A stretch of 64,000 bases of DNA from Paguma larvata (taxonomy: Eukaryota; Chordata; Mammalia; Carnivora; Viverridae). The notes under the pieces are model-generated. The model worked only from the letters and a program-made list of their open reading frames with translations. It was not told the origin of the DNA and made no database searches. Each line of letters starts with the position of its first letter. Positions within the stretch are counted from its first letter, which is position 1. The translations under genes were made by a program, and so were the position numbers. This document shows, one piece after another, positions 30,937 through 42,997 of this stretch. The stretch is taken from positions 40,059,832 through 40,123,831 of the forward strand of contig CM057843.1 of the NCBI GenBank assembly GCA_030068075.1. The letters run 5' to 3'.

Positions 30937-30966
30937 TGAGTGTGAGTGTGAGTGTGAGTGTGAGTG
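30937..30966. repeat. (GTGTGA)n short tandem repeat
   Basis: Five copies of a 6-bp unit, followed by 'agtcaaggaagag'. Confidence 0.95.
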
Positions 30967-32369
30967 AAGTCAAGGAAGAGTTCCCCTTTGCTAGTGGCAG
31001 CCCTCTGGCTGGGCCCTCTGAGAAACTGGGGTCCTCCGACGTGTCTCCAGGGCCAGAGAAGCCCCAGGGCACCTTCCCCGCCCTCAGGAAGGAGCCATCT
31101 GGAGCCATCGTAGGAATGCCCTGGAGGGGTGGGAAGAGGAGGTACCTGAGTTCAGACGAGCCCCCCAGCCTGGGCCTGGAACCCAGTTGGCCAGCTTCGC
31201 CAGTGCCCTTTCCCACCCCATCACTGGTTGCAGGAGTGAAGGGACAACCTCACCTCTGTCTTCCGGTCTTTTCCAGAGAGCTCTGTGGATCTCTCTGGCC
31301 CCTTCCCAGGCAGTCAGCCTCACACCAGAAGAGGACAGAGAGGGGTCTCCTGATTGTGGGGTGGAGAACAGAGGCCCGGAGTCGCCCTGGGGTGTGGATT
31401 TCTCTCCCGACAGCCAGGATGAAAAGTGGCATCTCACCCCTGGGCTGGCGCTCTGTCCCCTCTGGCTTGGACTGAGCGTTGTGGAGAAGCTGCTTGCAAG
31501 CCTCACTGAGAGTGTGACAGGCTCAGGGTACAGTGGCTTGCAAGGAAGGCATTGGGCCTGGCCGGTCCCTGGGGCTTCCCTGACTGTGGACAGAGAGCAG
31601 ATGACAGAGATGATTCTCCATGCAGACCAGCCCCACCCTTCCTGCCGGCTCAGGGCCAGCCTGTGCGCCCCCCGCCCCCCGCATTTTCCTGCTGATAAAC
31701 GCCAGCTTGCTTTTCCCAGAAAGCTGGAAGTTGACTGGAGACGCCAGCACGGTGACCTGAGCAGGCAGTCGGCAGTGTCCTCACCCCCGTGGCACAGCAT
31801 GGCCTGCCTGGCTGCTTGCGGGGACTTGTCATCTCTGCCCCGGATTGGGTTCCCCCAGACCACAGCTGAGGCCATAGGGTGGCCAGGCCCCCAATCCAGA
31901 TGCCCCGGGGCCTGGCACCATCCCACCCCCAGATGTCCCGGCATCCTGGGGCAAGTGTGCAAGCTTTCCTTAGGCTTGGAGCACGCTCCCCAACGCCAGT
32001 ACCCGCACAGGCGCACACAGCAAGGCCAGGCAGGGCTCGTCCCGGGGGAATTCTGCAGGTGTTTCCTGTCCTTCCCTCAGGATGTAAGCTCCAGGATCTC
32101 TGCCATCCGTAGGTGGAAAGTAGAGCCGTCCTCGTCCTCTGTCTTCCCCGCACCCCACCCCGCTGTGAAATGGGACCTGCCGTACTTAGGCCACGTCTCA
32201 GTGCCTCTCACACAGCACCGAAACCAGATGCTTGACCGTCTGTCCCTCAGCTAGACCAGGGGTTACAGGAGGGCACAGGCCACGTCCTTTGCATTTCTGT
32301 CCCCAGCACTGTCACTGGTATGTAATGGTGGCAATAATGACAACAGCTAACACTACAGGCATTCACTAA

Positions 32370-32580
32370 GTGGGTGAGGATGTGGGCGCTGGAGCCAGAC
32401 TGCCGCGTTCAAACTCTAGCTTTGCCACATACTGGCTGCGTGACCACAGGCACGATGTTTAACCTCTCTGTGCCTCCATTTTGTCATCTTCTCAAAGTGA
32501 GGATTCCAGAAAGAGTACCAACCTCACAGGATTACTGTGAGGGTGAAACACGTTAATGGATATAAGACGTGTTAGCTTTC
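32370..32580 (+). repeat. MIR
   Basis: 'gctggagccagactgccg', 'ctggctgcgtgaccacagg', 'ctctctgtgcctccatttt' and 'ggattactgtgagggtgaaa' are in MIR order. Confidence 0.8.
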
Positions 32581-32619
32581 ATTCTCCTCCTCCTCATTAG
32601 TATTTCTTACAGACATTTT

Positions 32620-32880
32620 TTTATCTCTTTAAATTTTTTTTGAAAAATGCTTCAAAATAGTTTATTGAAGTGTAAGTGACAAAATTATGAGATATTTAAA
32701 GTGTACGTCATGACGATTTGATATATACATACGTTGCGACAGGATTCTTTCCCTCTGGTTAGTTAACACATCTGTCAGCTTACTACGTATATACACACAT
32801 ATTTGGTGAGAACATTTAAGTTGTACTGTCTTGGCAAATTTCAGCCGTACAATACAGTGTTATCAGCCACAGCCGAGAAT
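32620..32880 (-). mobile_element. L1 3'-end fragment (minus)
   Basis: 'agtttattgaagtgtaagtgac', 'tggttagttaacacatctgtc' and 'acaatacagtgttatcagcc' match the complement of old L1 3' ends. Confidence 0.6.
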
Positions 32881-33146
32881 TATCCATTGTTCACCGTGTG
32901 CTGGGCACTGCGCCAAATGAGCAGCTCCACTTCTCAGGTGAAGAAACTTGAGGCTCAGAGAGGCTAAGTAATTTGCCCAAGGTCACCTGGAAGACCAAGT
33001 CCCCAACCCCGGCGGCCGACTGTGCGCTTAGGCACCACCCTGGCCAGGTGCTCCTACCTGGTTAGCAGCTGGAGGAATGGAAACCAACCGGGCTGGCCCA
33101 GACCATGGAAACCCTTGTAAGGAACCTCCTAATGTTTTCTTTGAAG

Positions 33147-33210
33147 GCTCAGCCCCAGGAATTACCTCTTGGAGTCTCCCCACAAGTACGGTGTTGCTGA
33201 TCTCCAGCAG
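33147..33210 (+). CDS. PLEKHM1: PLEKHM1 exon: 64-bp microexon-sized segment
   Basis: Acceptor TTTGAAG ends at 33146, after a pyrimidine stretch (aatgttttcttt). One G finishes an Arg codon begun in the previous exon, then 21 codons ([21 protein letters not shown]), donor GTGAGA at 33211, phase 0. The human peptide here is close ([20 protein letters not shown] from memory). It is too short to stand out as an open frame, and is supported by phase on both sides and by homology. Confidence 0.94.
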
Positions 33211-34808
<1,598 letters not shown>

Positions 34809-36905
34809 GCTGGTTCGCTGTCCCCGCCCCGAGACTGCGGGGCAGCGGCTCGCGGACAGCCCAGCTGGCCGTGGCATCGGCCCACGTACCCTCAAGGTGT
34901 CGCAGCTGTGTCTCCTGTCGGGAAGACTCAGATGCGACCAGAGCACGAGCCTACCAGAGGAAGCCCTCCATGATGTCCCCCGGTCCCTCCTACCACCCGT
35001 CCGCTCCTGAAGGTGGGGACACCATGAGAGGCCCCCTGGCCCAGGGGAAGCGGGGAGGGGAGCTTCGCACTAATCTGGCCCCGGCTCACCTCACAGACAC
35101 AGCACCTCCGTCAGGGCTGTTCAAACACTGTGGAAACAGCACTTGGGCACAGTCCCAATTCCACATTCCTGATTCAAAGGTCTAGTTTTTTAAGGCGGGG
35201 TTTTTTCCCTTCATATTTCAATAGAAAATATTTTTTTATTCTAGACCCTACACAAGTCACCCAAGAAATCCAGACGCTCTCACGCTGAGCAAATGCGTGG
35301 GAACATTTGGCCCTCAGGCAGGCGGGTGGCTGGGCGGGCAGGCCACCGCTGGGCCGGGCCCGTCAGCTGGACCGGGTGCCTGTCCTTCACCCACGCCGGG
35401 CCCTCAAGTACAACGTGCCAAACTGCCCAGGGGCTGGCGGGGTCGGTCCCAGTGACCCCCCTCCTCCTCTCCCCCTCCTCGTTCCACCCTGCCCTGTCCT
35501 CCTCACCTGAAAAGCCCATCACCCCTCTCCACGCCAGAGCCCCCTGGCTGCCCCGTAGCCTGGGATCTCGGTCCCTGCAGGAGAAGGGAGAGACTCGGAA
35601 CCAGCACTGTGAGCACTTTGAGCCTTCCTTGGCCCACCGGAGGGGGGGGGGGGCGTTGTCATCTGACCCACCCCTCAGCCCCGTGCCCTCCTCACCCACT
35701 GCGGACCCGAAGCCAGATGGGCCAAGGCTGCTGCAGACACACTCTCGAGGGGACACTCCCCCGCCAATGCCCCCACCTGACTGACCCCTGCCAGGACAGA
35801 GGAAGGCAGTGAGCCCACAGAGAGGGCAGTGAGCCCAGGCCAGCCCCAGGCACTGTGGAGCGGCGACCCCCGTGCTCCCAGTAGGAGTCTCAGCCCTGCT
35901 GCTGAGATGTAAGGAGCAGCCTCCTTGTGGAAGGATGCTTAGCCTCGGTTTACAAAGCCAGGAATCCACAAAGCTTTGCCGGACTGGCCCGGGAGGGGTG
36001 CTGCCAGAGACCGGAGAATGTCACTGGAGCCCGATTGCCTTTCGGAGGGGTCTGGGGCAGAGGGGGAGCCTGGAATGGTTTTCGAAGTGATGTTTAGACC
36101 CTGTGGTTTGGGAGTGATTTCCCTGCTGCCTTCACGCATCTCTCCTGGACCCATCACTCCCCTCCCCCCCCCAATCCTGGGTCTTCTGGCCATCCTATCA
36201 GCTCTTGGCTTGGATTGGGGGCCTCAGGTAGAGATTGCCTGTCACTGTCAAGAGATGAATCTGCTCCCACCTCTCCCTTGGGGTGACTCGGCTGCTGAGT
36301 CACCTGCCCAGCCCTGTGGAGCTGGATGAATTGTGCAATAGAATAGAGGAGGTGGTAGGCAGGTGGGGGAGGGGGCCGCCACACAGCCTCTCTGTCCCCT
36401 GTCACGGAAGATGGCACACACCTGTGCCTGGCACACCAAAGCCTCCTAAATGGGGAAGCGGATCCCTGTCCTCATCCCGCACCCCCAGAGCCAGCATTAA
36501 TGCCCTGCCGCAGACCCACGCGGCCAGCCGGAGCCGCAGGTGTCCCAGATCCCCCAGTGGCCTGGAGACGGCCTGGGACCGTGGGGAGTGCTGCCCAGGC
36601 CGGGCCTCGGTTCCTCGGGCCCGTGAGTACGTCGTGCGTGCCAGAAGGCGCCTGGGAGGCAGCAGGAGCGAGGCCCCTGGGGAGCTTGCTTAGGCGGCGT
36701 GGGACCAGCTCCGGCGTGGCCACCCTCCCGGGGACTCACGGCATAAACTGCGGCTCGCCCTCTCCCCGGTGCCAGGAAGCTGCTGATGCTTCCAGATGAG
36801 CAGACTCTTACCCTCTCCCCTCCAATAGAAAGCTGCCGTGAACTTCAGTGGTGCCCACACTATTTTTAAAACGCCATTTTATGCAATAAACTGTTTCTAG
36901 TGAGG
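34809..36905 (+). other. PLEKHM1: PLEKHM1 3' UTR
   Basis: About 2.1 kb from the stop to the poly(A) signal at 36885, a length in line with the human transcript. GC-rich first part with a G11 run at about 35642-35653; no interspersed repeat, in contrast with the introns. An earlier weak signal (AATAGA near 35220, in 'caatagaaaatatttt') could give a shorter form. Confidence 0.75.
36885..36890 (+). terminator. PLEKHM1: PLEKHM1 poly(A) signal AATAAA
   Basis: AATAAA in 'ttttatgcaataaactgttt', followed within 15-20 bases by a G-rich 'gtgaggcgcgctgg' downstream element. First canonical + strand signal after the stop codon. Confidence 0.8.
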
Positions 36906-37470
36906 CGCGCTGGCCCTGAGCAGCGCTTTGCAACGTATTAAAGGAACTGCTGCTGTGTGATTTTTGAATGATTTTGCAGTAAAGATCTGATCTTTCTCAC
37001 CTCTGGTCTCGCTTCTGAATCCCGATGCTGCGAGGGGTTGGGGGGAAACCACCAGCCGGTCCTGCTGTGTGATGCCCACTCCCGCACCGGCTCTCATTAG
37101 TCCCTGGGCACACAGGAGGTCTAGAGAGGGGCGGTAAACATTTGCAAAGCAGGGGGCTTGTGCACCAGAAGTGGGCATGCGGGCGAGGAGGGGTGACCGT
37201 GTTCAGTCTATCCTCCTCCCATTAGGAGTCAGAGTTGGTGGCAGGGATGGGGCAGCGCGGGGGCGGGGGGGAGTAGCATTTCAGGGCCTTGGGGTAGATT
37301 TACCCACACACACTCCTATATAACAACTGAAGCCGATGCCTGAAATTCCACCACAATGGCTTCCTCCCTGGGCCTGTCCACCGATCCCCGACACTGGAAC
37401 ACGAGAAATCTCAGGACCGTGTCCCACTGGGTTATCCAAAGCCAGAGACGGGGCTTGGGAAGGAAAGACT
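36906..37470. other. Intergenic space, no gene seen
   Basis: Unique sequence between the PLEKHM1 poly(A) site and the minus-strand poly(A) signal at 37495. Short G-rich run at about 37255-37275. No repeat or open frame of note. Confidence 0.7.
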
Positions 37471-37474
37471 GAGG

Positions 37475-37740
37475 AGGGCCAGAATCAAGGGGACTTTATT
37501 TGGCTGCTACCTTCCTCTGAAGTTCCAGGAGAAGCCCACCACTGCCCCTCGTAAGGAGAGAAGAAGGAGACAGACGCATTCCAGAGAAATCAGGTAAGTG
37601 GCATTGAGACGCATTCGGTTCTGCGATTTCTCGTCCTTGAAGATCCCTTTCAGCCCATGAGAGAGCATCTTCTGTGTCTCCCCGGAGCCCCAGCTTCCCT
37701 CCAGGGCCTCAAGTCCCTCCAGGGTCATAAGGGGTGGGCT
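37475..37740 (-). CDS. Terminal exon of an unrecognised minus-strand transcript
   Basis: On the minus strand a strong acceptor ('ccttttgttttttcag', just above 37740) is followed by 77 open codons ending TAG (37509-37507) and AATAAA at 37500-37495 only nine bases on. The in-frame peptide begins SPPLMTLEGLEALEGSWG and later holds a basic stretch (KDEKSQNRMR), an N-glycosylation sequon (NAT) and a hydrophobic segment (LISLECVCLLLLSL) before VVGFSWNFRGR. I do not recognise it. It runs convergent to PLEKHM1 and away from the ARHGAP27 CpG-dense promoter, so a divergent antisense transcript from that promoter is the likeliest origin. A possible donor for an upstream exon is CAAG|GTGGGT at 39314-39308 (minus). 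Protein coding is not proven; a spliced lncRNA is equally possible. Confidence 0.5.
37495..37500 (-). terminator. Minus-strand poly(A) signal AATAAA
   Basis: TTTATT on the + strand in 'ggggactttatttggctgc'. It lies nine bases past the stop of the 77-codon frame above. Confidence 0.6.
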
Positions 37741-38380
37741 CTGAAAAAACAAAAGGAACTGGGTTTGAGGGCTGGGGACAGGCCAGGGGCACGTGACCTG
37801 GGTGCTACCCTGCCTTTGGTCTCAGTGCCTCCATCCTCAGCAAGGTGCCTCTGAGGACACCTGTGTCTCCCTTCCCCCTCCTGCCTAAAGGAGAATGGGG
37901 GGGAGTTGGAGACCTCAATCCCACCCCCAAAAGGGGGACAGCTCCTCTTACAATAAAAATAGCGTTAATAGCTCTGTGTGTCCTTACAATAATAATGTGA
38001 TACTACTACTATATTGTGCTTAGCGCATCTCATTCAATCTTCCTAAAGACCCTACGAAGTAGGTATTGTCCCAAGTTCGTGGGAAAGAAAAGATGCCGAG
38101 GTGAGTGGATCAGGTTCCAGGACACCCTCTGGACAGCTTGGAGGGCGGCCCTCTTCCATCGGAGAACCCAGGTGGCAGAGGAATAGAACCAAGAAGCCGG
38201 AGGGAAATCTGGCCCAAAGTAGTTGAGGAGGCTCCCCCCTCCCCCGTCGCCACCCTCCAGGCCCTGCCGCTTCCACCTCTGTGGAGACAGCCAGGTGTGG
38301 CCCGGGATCGCACAGGAGGTGCAGGGGGGAGGGTGGCGTCTGAGCTCCTAGGGCGCTGGCCCGGCCCAGAGGGGACAGGA
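37741..38380. other. Intergenic, MIR-like relic
   Basis: 37960-38095 resembles MIR in minus orientation ('attgtgcttagcgcatctcattc', 'ccctacgaagtaggtattgtc'). The rest is unique. A GAG|GTGAGT donor-like site on the + strand at 38100/38101 sits at the MIR edge. Confidence 0.55.
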
Positions 38381-39700
38381 AGCCAGGACACCGGGGATTG
38401 TCTCTAGCAGCCGCAGCCCAAGCCTCAGCCCGGGAGGAAGTTCTGCCGGGCGCTCTCGGCTGGTGCCTCCCTCGCTGTATTGTTGAACAGGAAACCGGGC
38501 TGCGCGGGAGCTGGGCGGTGGAGGAGGGAGCGCCGGCCGCCGAAACCACGCGTGCCTGCCGGGACAAGTGGAGGCGACGCCAGTGATCGGACGCCCCGAG
38601 GTGCCAGGGCTGGGCCGGACCGGGCGGGGGTTGCTGAGCCGGGCTTTGGGGGAAGTGCGGTGCCGCAGGTGGCGGGTCCTCAACCCGGGAGCGCGGCGCG
38701 CGCCTGCTCCCCTTCGCCCGGCGCTGGGGCGGGAGCTGCGCGGACCCGGGAGCCGGGCCGCGCGGGTCGGATCTCCCCCGAGAGGAGCGGAGATCCGAAG
38801 GGCTGTCCTCCGTCCGGGGACAGGCGAGGCCCGAGTCCAGGCCCCCGGCGCCGGCCCAGGCGTGGGTGCCGCTGTGGCTCGCGTCGCGCCGGCAGTGCAT
38901 GAAAAGCACCTCCTGGCGACGGGTCAGCCCTGAAGTTCCAAGGGTCCTACCCGCTCCTCTGGCTCCCCCAGAGTTGGCAAGGAGACGAGTCCCGGGTCCC
39001 CTCCCCACCCAGCCCGAGACCCTGCGTTCAGGTGGGCCTCCCTGCCATGGGAACTCCAGGCCCGGCCGACCTGCGCCCGGAAAGGGCCTGGGAAGGGCGG
39101 AGGTGGGTCCCAAGCGAGCGGTGCTTTGCAGTCGGGCTGGAAAGGGCTTGGAGTCGGTGATGCAGGGTGCATATGGCTTCGGTTGTAATGGGGACCCCTG
39201 GGCGAGACAACGACTCGGGGTCGAGCTGTCCCAGAGCAGCGCGCCCGCGGGACGCAGAGGCTTGAGGACAACAAGTCCCACAGCGGGGATCTCAGGGGTG
39301 GGACCCTACCCACCTTGAGCTCCGCTCGCGACCCGGCAGCGCCCCTTCAGGCGCAGCCCCTCCAGCCGCCTCCCTCCCTCCGCTTTCTCTTGCTGTGGGT
39401 CCCACACCCGGTGTCTCCCCACCGGCCCAGACACACTCATTCGGGCTCCTCCTGGCCCCTCCCAGGTACGGCTGCGTTGGGGCCTGGGGCCAGCCCTCCT
39501 CAGCATCCCTCTCCCTCTTGGCTCCCCTTGCCAGCTCCGGCACCCTCCCGGAGGTCTCTCCTGCTTAGCCCCCGGAAGCCCCGCCCAAGGACATGGCAGA
39601 GGCCTAATCTGCATCCATCGGCTGACTCCGCCTGTCCTGCCCATGGGCCCGCAGAGACCTGCCCTGTCAACGTGAGTGAGCGGCGGGGGTCCAGGGGAAG
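38380..39700. promoter_or_regulatory. ARHGAP27: CpG-dense region, probable ARHGAP27 promoter
   Basis: Strong CpG enrichment (densest at about 38420-38900), free of SINEs and L1, just upstream of ARHGAP27. A good + strand donor, CAAC|GTGAGT at 39671/39672, follows, and the first coding exon carries its own acceptor at 41035, so a non-coding exon 1 ending at 39671 is likely. The minus strand holds a 409-codon open frame (39281-38052) that I put down to GC content. Exact start sites cannot be seen. Confidence 0.6.
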
Positions 39701-41035
39701 GTGATGAGAAGGGGTGTCCTCCCTGGGGTTCGTCGGCTTCGCTACAGGCAGCTCATTGACTACCTCCAGGGCCCCCGTGCAACCCTTTCCCCATCAAGGA
39801 AAGCTGGAGAAAGCAGTGAAGATCGCTCTGTGCCCCTGGCCAGACCCTACACCCCCCCCACCCCCTCCCACCCTCGTCAGACCCTGATCCTCAGCCTCAG
39901 CAAGCAACCGAGCTCCCAGCTTCCGGTCCCAGGACACCTCTATGGGGCAGGACAGGGGATCAGTGTAAAGGCTTGAGGGCCCAGCCACTTAGGGAAGAGG
40001 CTACCCACTCTTTGATAGAGACACACGCAGATTTACAGTTAGGCTCGGACTCCCAACACCACCTCAAGCGCCAAGCTAAGCTGGTGTGAAGGGCTGCGGG
40101 TTGTGGCGATGGCTCCAGGAGAGCTTTGGGGAGTCACTGTCACAAAGTGCATTCTCTAGGGCCCACTCTCATGGGGCGATGTGGAGATCACAGGGCTGGT
40201 GGGTAGGCTTCGAGGGCCGAGGCTCACTCGGGAGGTGGAGGTGGGAGCTGGAGAGCAGGGGGTGGTGCAGGCCAGCCTGGGCGGGCCAGGCTCTGGGTTC
40301 ACGTCCGCGGCCAAGCCGCTGGGGAAGGAAAGAGAAACCGAGAGAACCGGTTCCCCGGCTTTGGCAGTCCGGTCCCTTAGCCAAGGCCCTTGGACTATGC
40401 AAGGCCGGGGCATTCCCCGGGATACAGCGGCGCCGGGGTAGTTTCCAGAGCCCCGCGCCTCAACCCTGATCCCGCGGGGGCCGGGGACGCAGAAGCCTGG
40501 AGGGAAGGGGCTCTGGGCACGCGGATTTCCTGAGGGCTGGAGACGTCTGGGGCAGGACAGGCAGGGCAGGGGGCGGGGCGAGGGGAGTGGCGGCGGGGGT
40601 GGGCGGGTTGAGAATGGGCTGTTCTTCCCACTTCACAGACCGAGGCCGAGTCAACTTTTAGGCAAATGTGGTGACTTTATCTCGGTTAATCACCCCAACC
40701 TTTTGAGTCAAGGCTTCCTTGGCTGTAAAGTTGGGCCAATATTACCCACAATTTCTCCACCAAGGGATTGAACCTCGCGAGACTCAAATCTTATAATCAA
40801 TGCCACGGAATGAAGGTATTGTCCGAATGAAGGTATTGTCAGAATTCCATCAGGGAGTGTAAGCCTGAGAACATTGGAGATTATTTTATCCAAGTCCAAC
40901 ATTTTTGAGATAGGAAATCTGAGTCCCTGACGCACACGAAATGCACTCGAACCCAGGTCTTCTGTCCCCCTAGTGCGGTGCGCTTCCCGGCTCGCTGGCC
41001 CTGACCTCCGCGCCGCTCCTCCTTGTCACTCACAG
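39701..41035 (+). other. ARHGAP27 5' intron (inferred)
   Basis: Unique sequence between the inferred exon-1 donor (39672) and the acceptor CACTCACAG (ends 41035). Holds a short tandem repeat of 'gaatgaaggtattgtc' at 40808-40841. No coding signal. Confidence 0.55.
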
Positions 41036-41053
41036 GGAAACGCCAGGGCCGCG

Positions 41054-41716
41054 ATGGCGGCGGCCGTCGAGGGGGACGTGTACGTGCTGGTGGAGCATCC
41101 CTTCGAGTACACGGGCAAGGACGGGCGCCGCGTCGCCATCCAGCCCAACGAGCGCTACAGACTGCTGCGCCGAAGCACGGAGCACTGGTGGCACGTCCGG
41201 CGCGAGCCCGGCGGCCGCCCCTTCTACCTGCCCGCGCAGTACGTGCGCGAGCTGCCGGCGCTCGGGGACCCGGCCACCACCTCAACGCCGCCCGCGCTCC
41301 ATCCGGGCCCCGCGGCCCCGGAACCGCTGGTCTACGACTACCGCTTCGTGAGCGCGCCGGCATCCGCGGGCCCCGACGGCACGCCCGCCGAGCCCCGGGG
41401 CCGCGTGGGCTCCCTGTGCCGCCCCGCGCGGCGCGGCGCCGCGACCCAGCGCAGCAGCCTGGCGCCGGGCCTGCCCACCTGCTTGTACACGCGGCCCGCG
41501 GCGCCCGTGCGGCCCGCCCAGTCCCTGGACGACCTGGCGCGCGCCGCCGTCGCGCCCCCTGCCGGCCTCCTCGGCAGCGCGGGCAGCTTCAAGGCCTGCA
41601 GCGTGGCGGGCTCCTGGGTGTGCCCGCGACCCCTGGCGCGCAGCGACTCCGAGAACGTCTACGAGGCAGTCCAGGATGTGCGCGGCCCGCCACGGGAGGA
41701 GCAGCGCCCGCAGCAG
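41054..41716 (+). CDS. ARHGAP27: ARHGAP27 first coding exon, SH3 domain
   Basis: ATG at 41054 in a good context (GCCGCGATGG), 221 codons, donor GTAGGG at 41717, phase 0. Residues about 6-69 form the SH3 domain: VYVLVEHPFEY (ALYDY-like), WWHVRREPGG (the WW pair) and FYLPAQYVREL (PxxY end). A proline/alanine/arginine-rich linker follows, with YDYRF and ending SDSENVYEAVQDVRGPP. The frame is also open upstream, but the acceptor CACTCACAG at 41035 and the human start MAA-GDVYVLVEHPFEY place translation at 41054. CpG-rich throughout, as the second block of the promoter region. Confidence 0.95.
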
Positions 41717-42699
41717 GTAGGGGGAGAGGGGGGAGGCGGGCGGGGGTGCTGCGTCCGCTCGCAGCCGGGTCTTGAGGAGACCCAATCGGCTTAGCGTCCG
41801 GCTCGACGCAGCGGCGGTGTCCGCCGCGCCTCACTTTTCTCAACCACGGAAAGAAGGGTGCAGGCTCCCAGTCACTTAACCGCAATTCTGAAATATCAAA
41901 ACTCCCTGGATCCCAAAAGTTTTTCTAACTCGGTGGTAAACTTGGACTTGAACCGATGTCAAGCTGTGGGTGGTCTTTATTTATATTACATTCCGTTTTA
42001 CTAGAGAAATGCAGGTGAACTGGATTGCAGTGTACCACTTCAAGCCTGGCTGGCAGGTGTGTGCGCTGTATTACCTTTCTAAACTCCGCAGCATTCCGAA
42101 ACGCGTCCGGATACGGAGCTGTGGACCTGCAGGCCGCTCCTTTCTCATAGGAGCTTAGGGGTCAGATGAGATAGTGGATGTGAAAGTCAGGGATCTGCTT
42201 CCTTTTTTGGCTTCTTCCAACATTTCAGTTCCCCCTTAAAAAAAAAAAAAAAAGACAACTTTTGTTTATTTCAGGAAGCTGTCCAGTTACAGTGAGTGTG
42301 TTTTTTTCATTTCAGAACCCGATTGTTAACTTAGGAAATCGAAAATAGAGCACGTTTTAAAAAAAAATTTAACATCCTCAGAATCCTCCGGATGACCCTG
42401 ACATCTTCAACTTTAGGAACTTTGGGTCGCTGATTGGGGAGACGCGGAGGGAGGATGCACAGACCCCCTTTTTGATATCTGCCTTTTGACAGCTGGGTAA
42501 TTATGGGCAATTCGTTTCCTCTTGGAGGGTCTCGATTTGTCCTTTGTCTCAAAGAGGGGTAGAAAGGGTGGATGGATGACCCCTAAAGTCTCTGATTTCT
42601 TTCTTTGTACTTGCTGTAATGTACTTGTTGTAAACATTGATGCCTGGCCCACGCCAGGACTGAGTCTGGGATGCCCAGAAGAAGGAAGCACCTTCCCGG

Positions 42700-42910
42700 G
42701 CTGGGAGCTCCTGGGTCTCCCCTCTGCGCATCTGGTTACAGGGCAAAGAGCTCAGGATTTGAAGCTAGAGAGAGCCAGCTGCAGAGGAGTCACTTAATTC
42801 CCCAGCCCCAGTGTCCTCGTGTGTAAACGCAGAACAAAACTTAAGGATTAGTGTTGTGAGCCTTCAACGAGATAAGGCTTGGAAACGCTTGGCACGAAGT
42901 AGGCGCTCCA
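42700..42910 (+). repeat. MIR
   Basis: 'tctggttacagggcaaagagc', 'cacttaattccccagccccagtg' and 'cttggcacgaagtaggcgctcc' match MIR order. Confidence 0.65.
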
Positions 42911-42981
42911 CCGAGGCTGGCTGGAATCGCGTTGGATATCCTGGTGTGCGCCGCTTTCGCTCCCGTTTCTGCAAGGAGCGG

Positions 42982-42997
42982 CCCGCCCCCTTGTGGT
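42982..42997 (-). promoter_or_regulatory. CTCF-like motif
   Basis: Minus strand reads CCACAAGGGGGCGGGC, matching the CTCF core CCASYAGRKGGCRS at all but one position (A for Y). It is 1.3 kb inside the first large intron. Binding is inferred. Confidence 0.5.

Noticed and set aside
38052..39281. 409-codon open frame on the minus strand in the CpG-dense region
   Set aside because: Pro/Arg/Ser/Gly-rich composition typical of GC-rich DNA lacking stop codons; no domain, no poly(A) signal, and it covers the likely promoter.
41023..41775. 250-codon frame overlapping the ARHGAP27 SH3 exon in another + frame
   Set aside because: Arg/Ala/Pro-rich shadow of the true GC-rich coding exon; the SH3 frame has the conserved protein.
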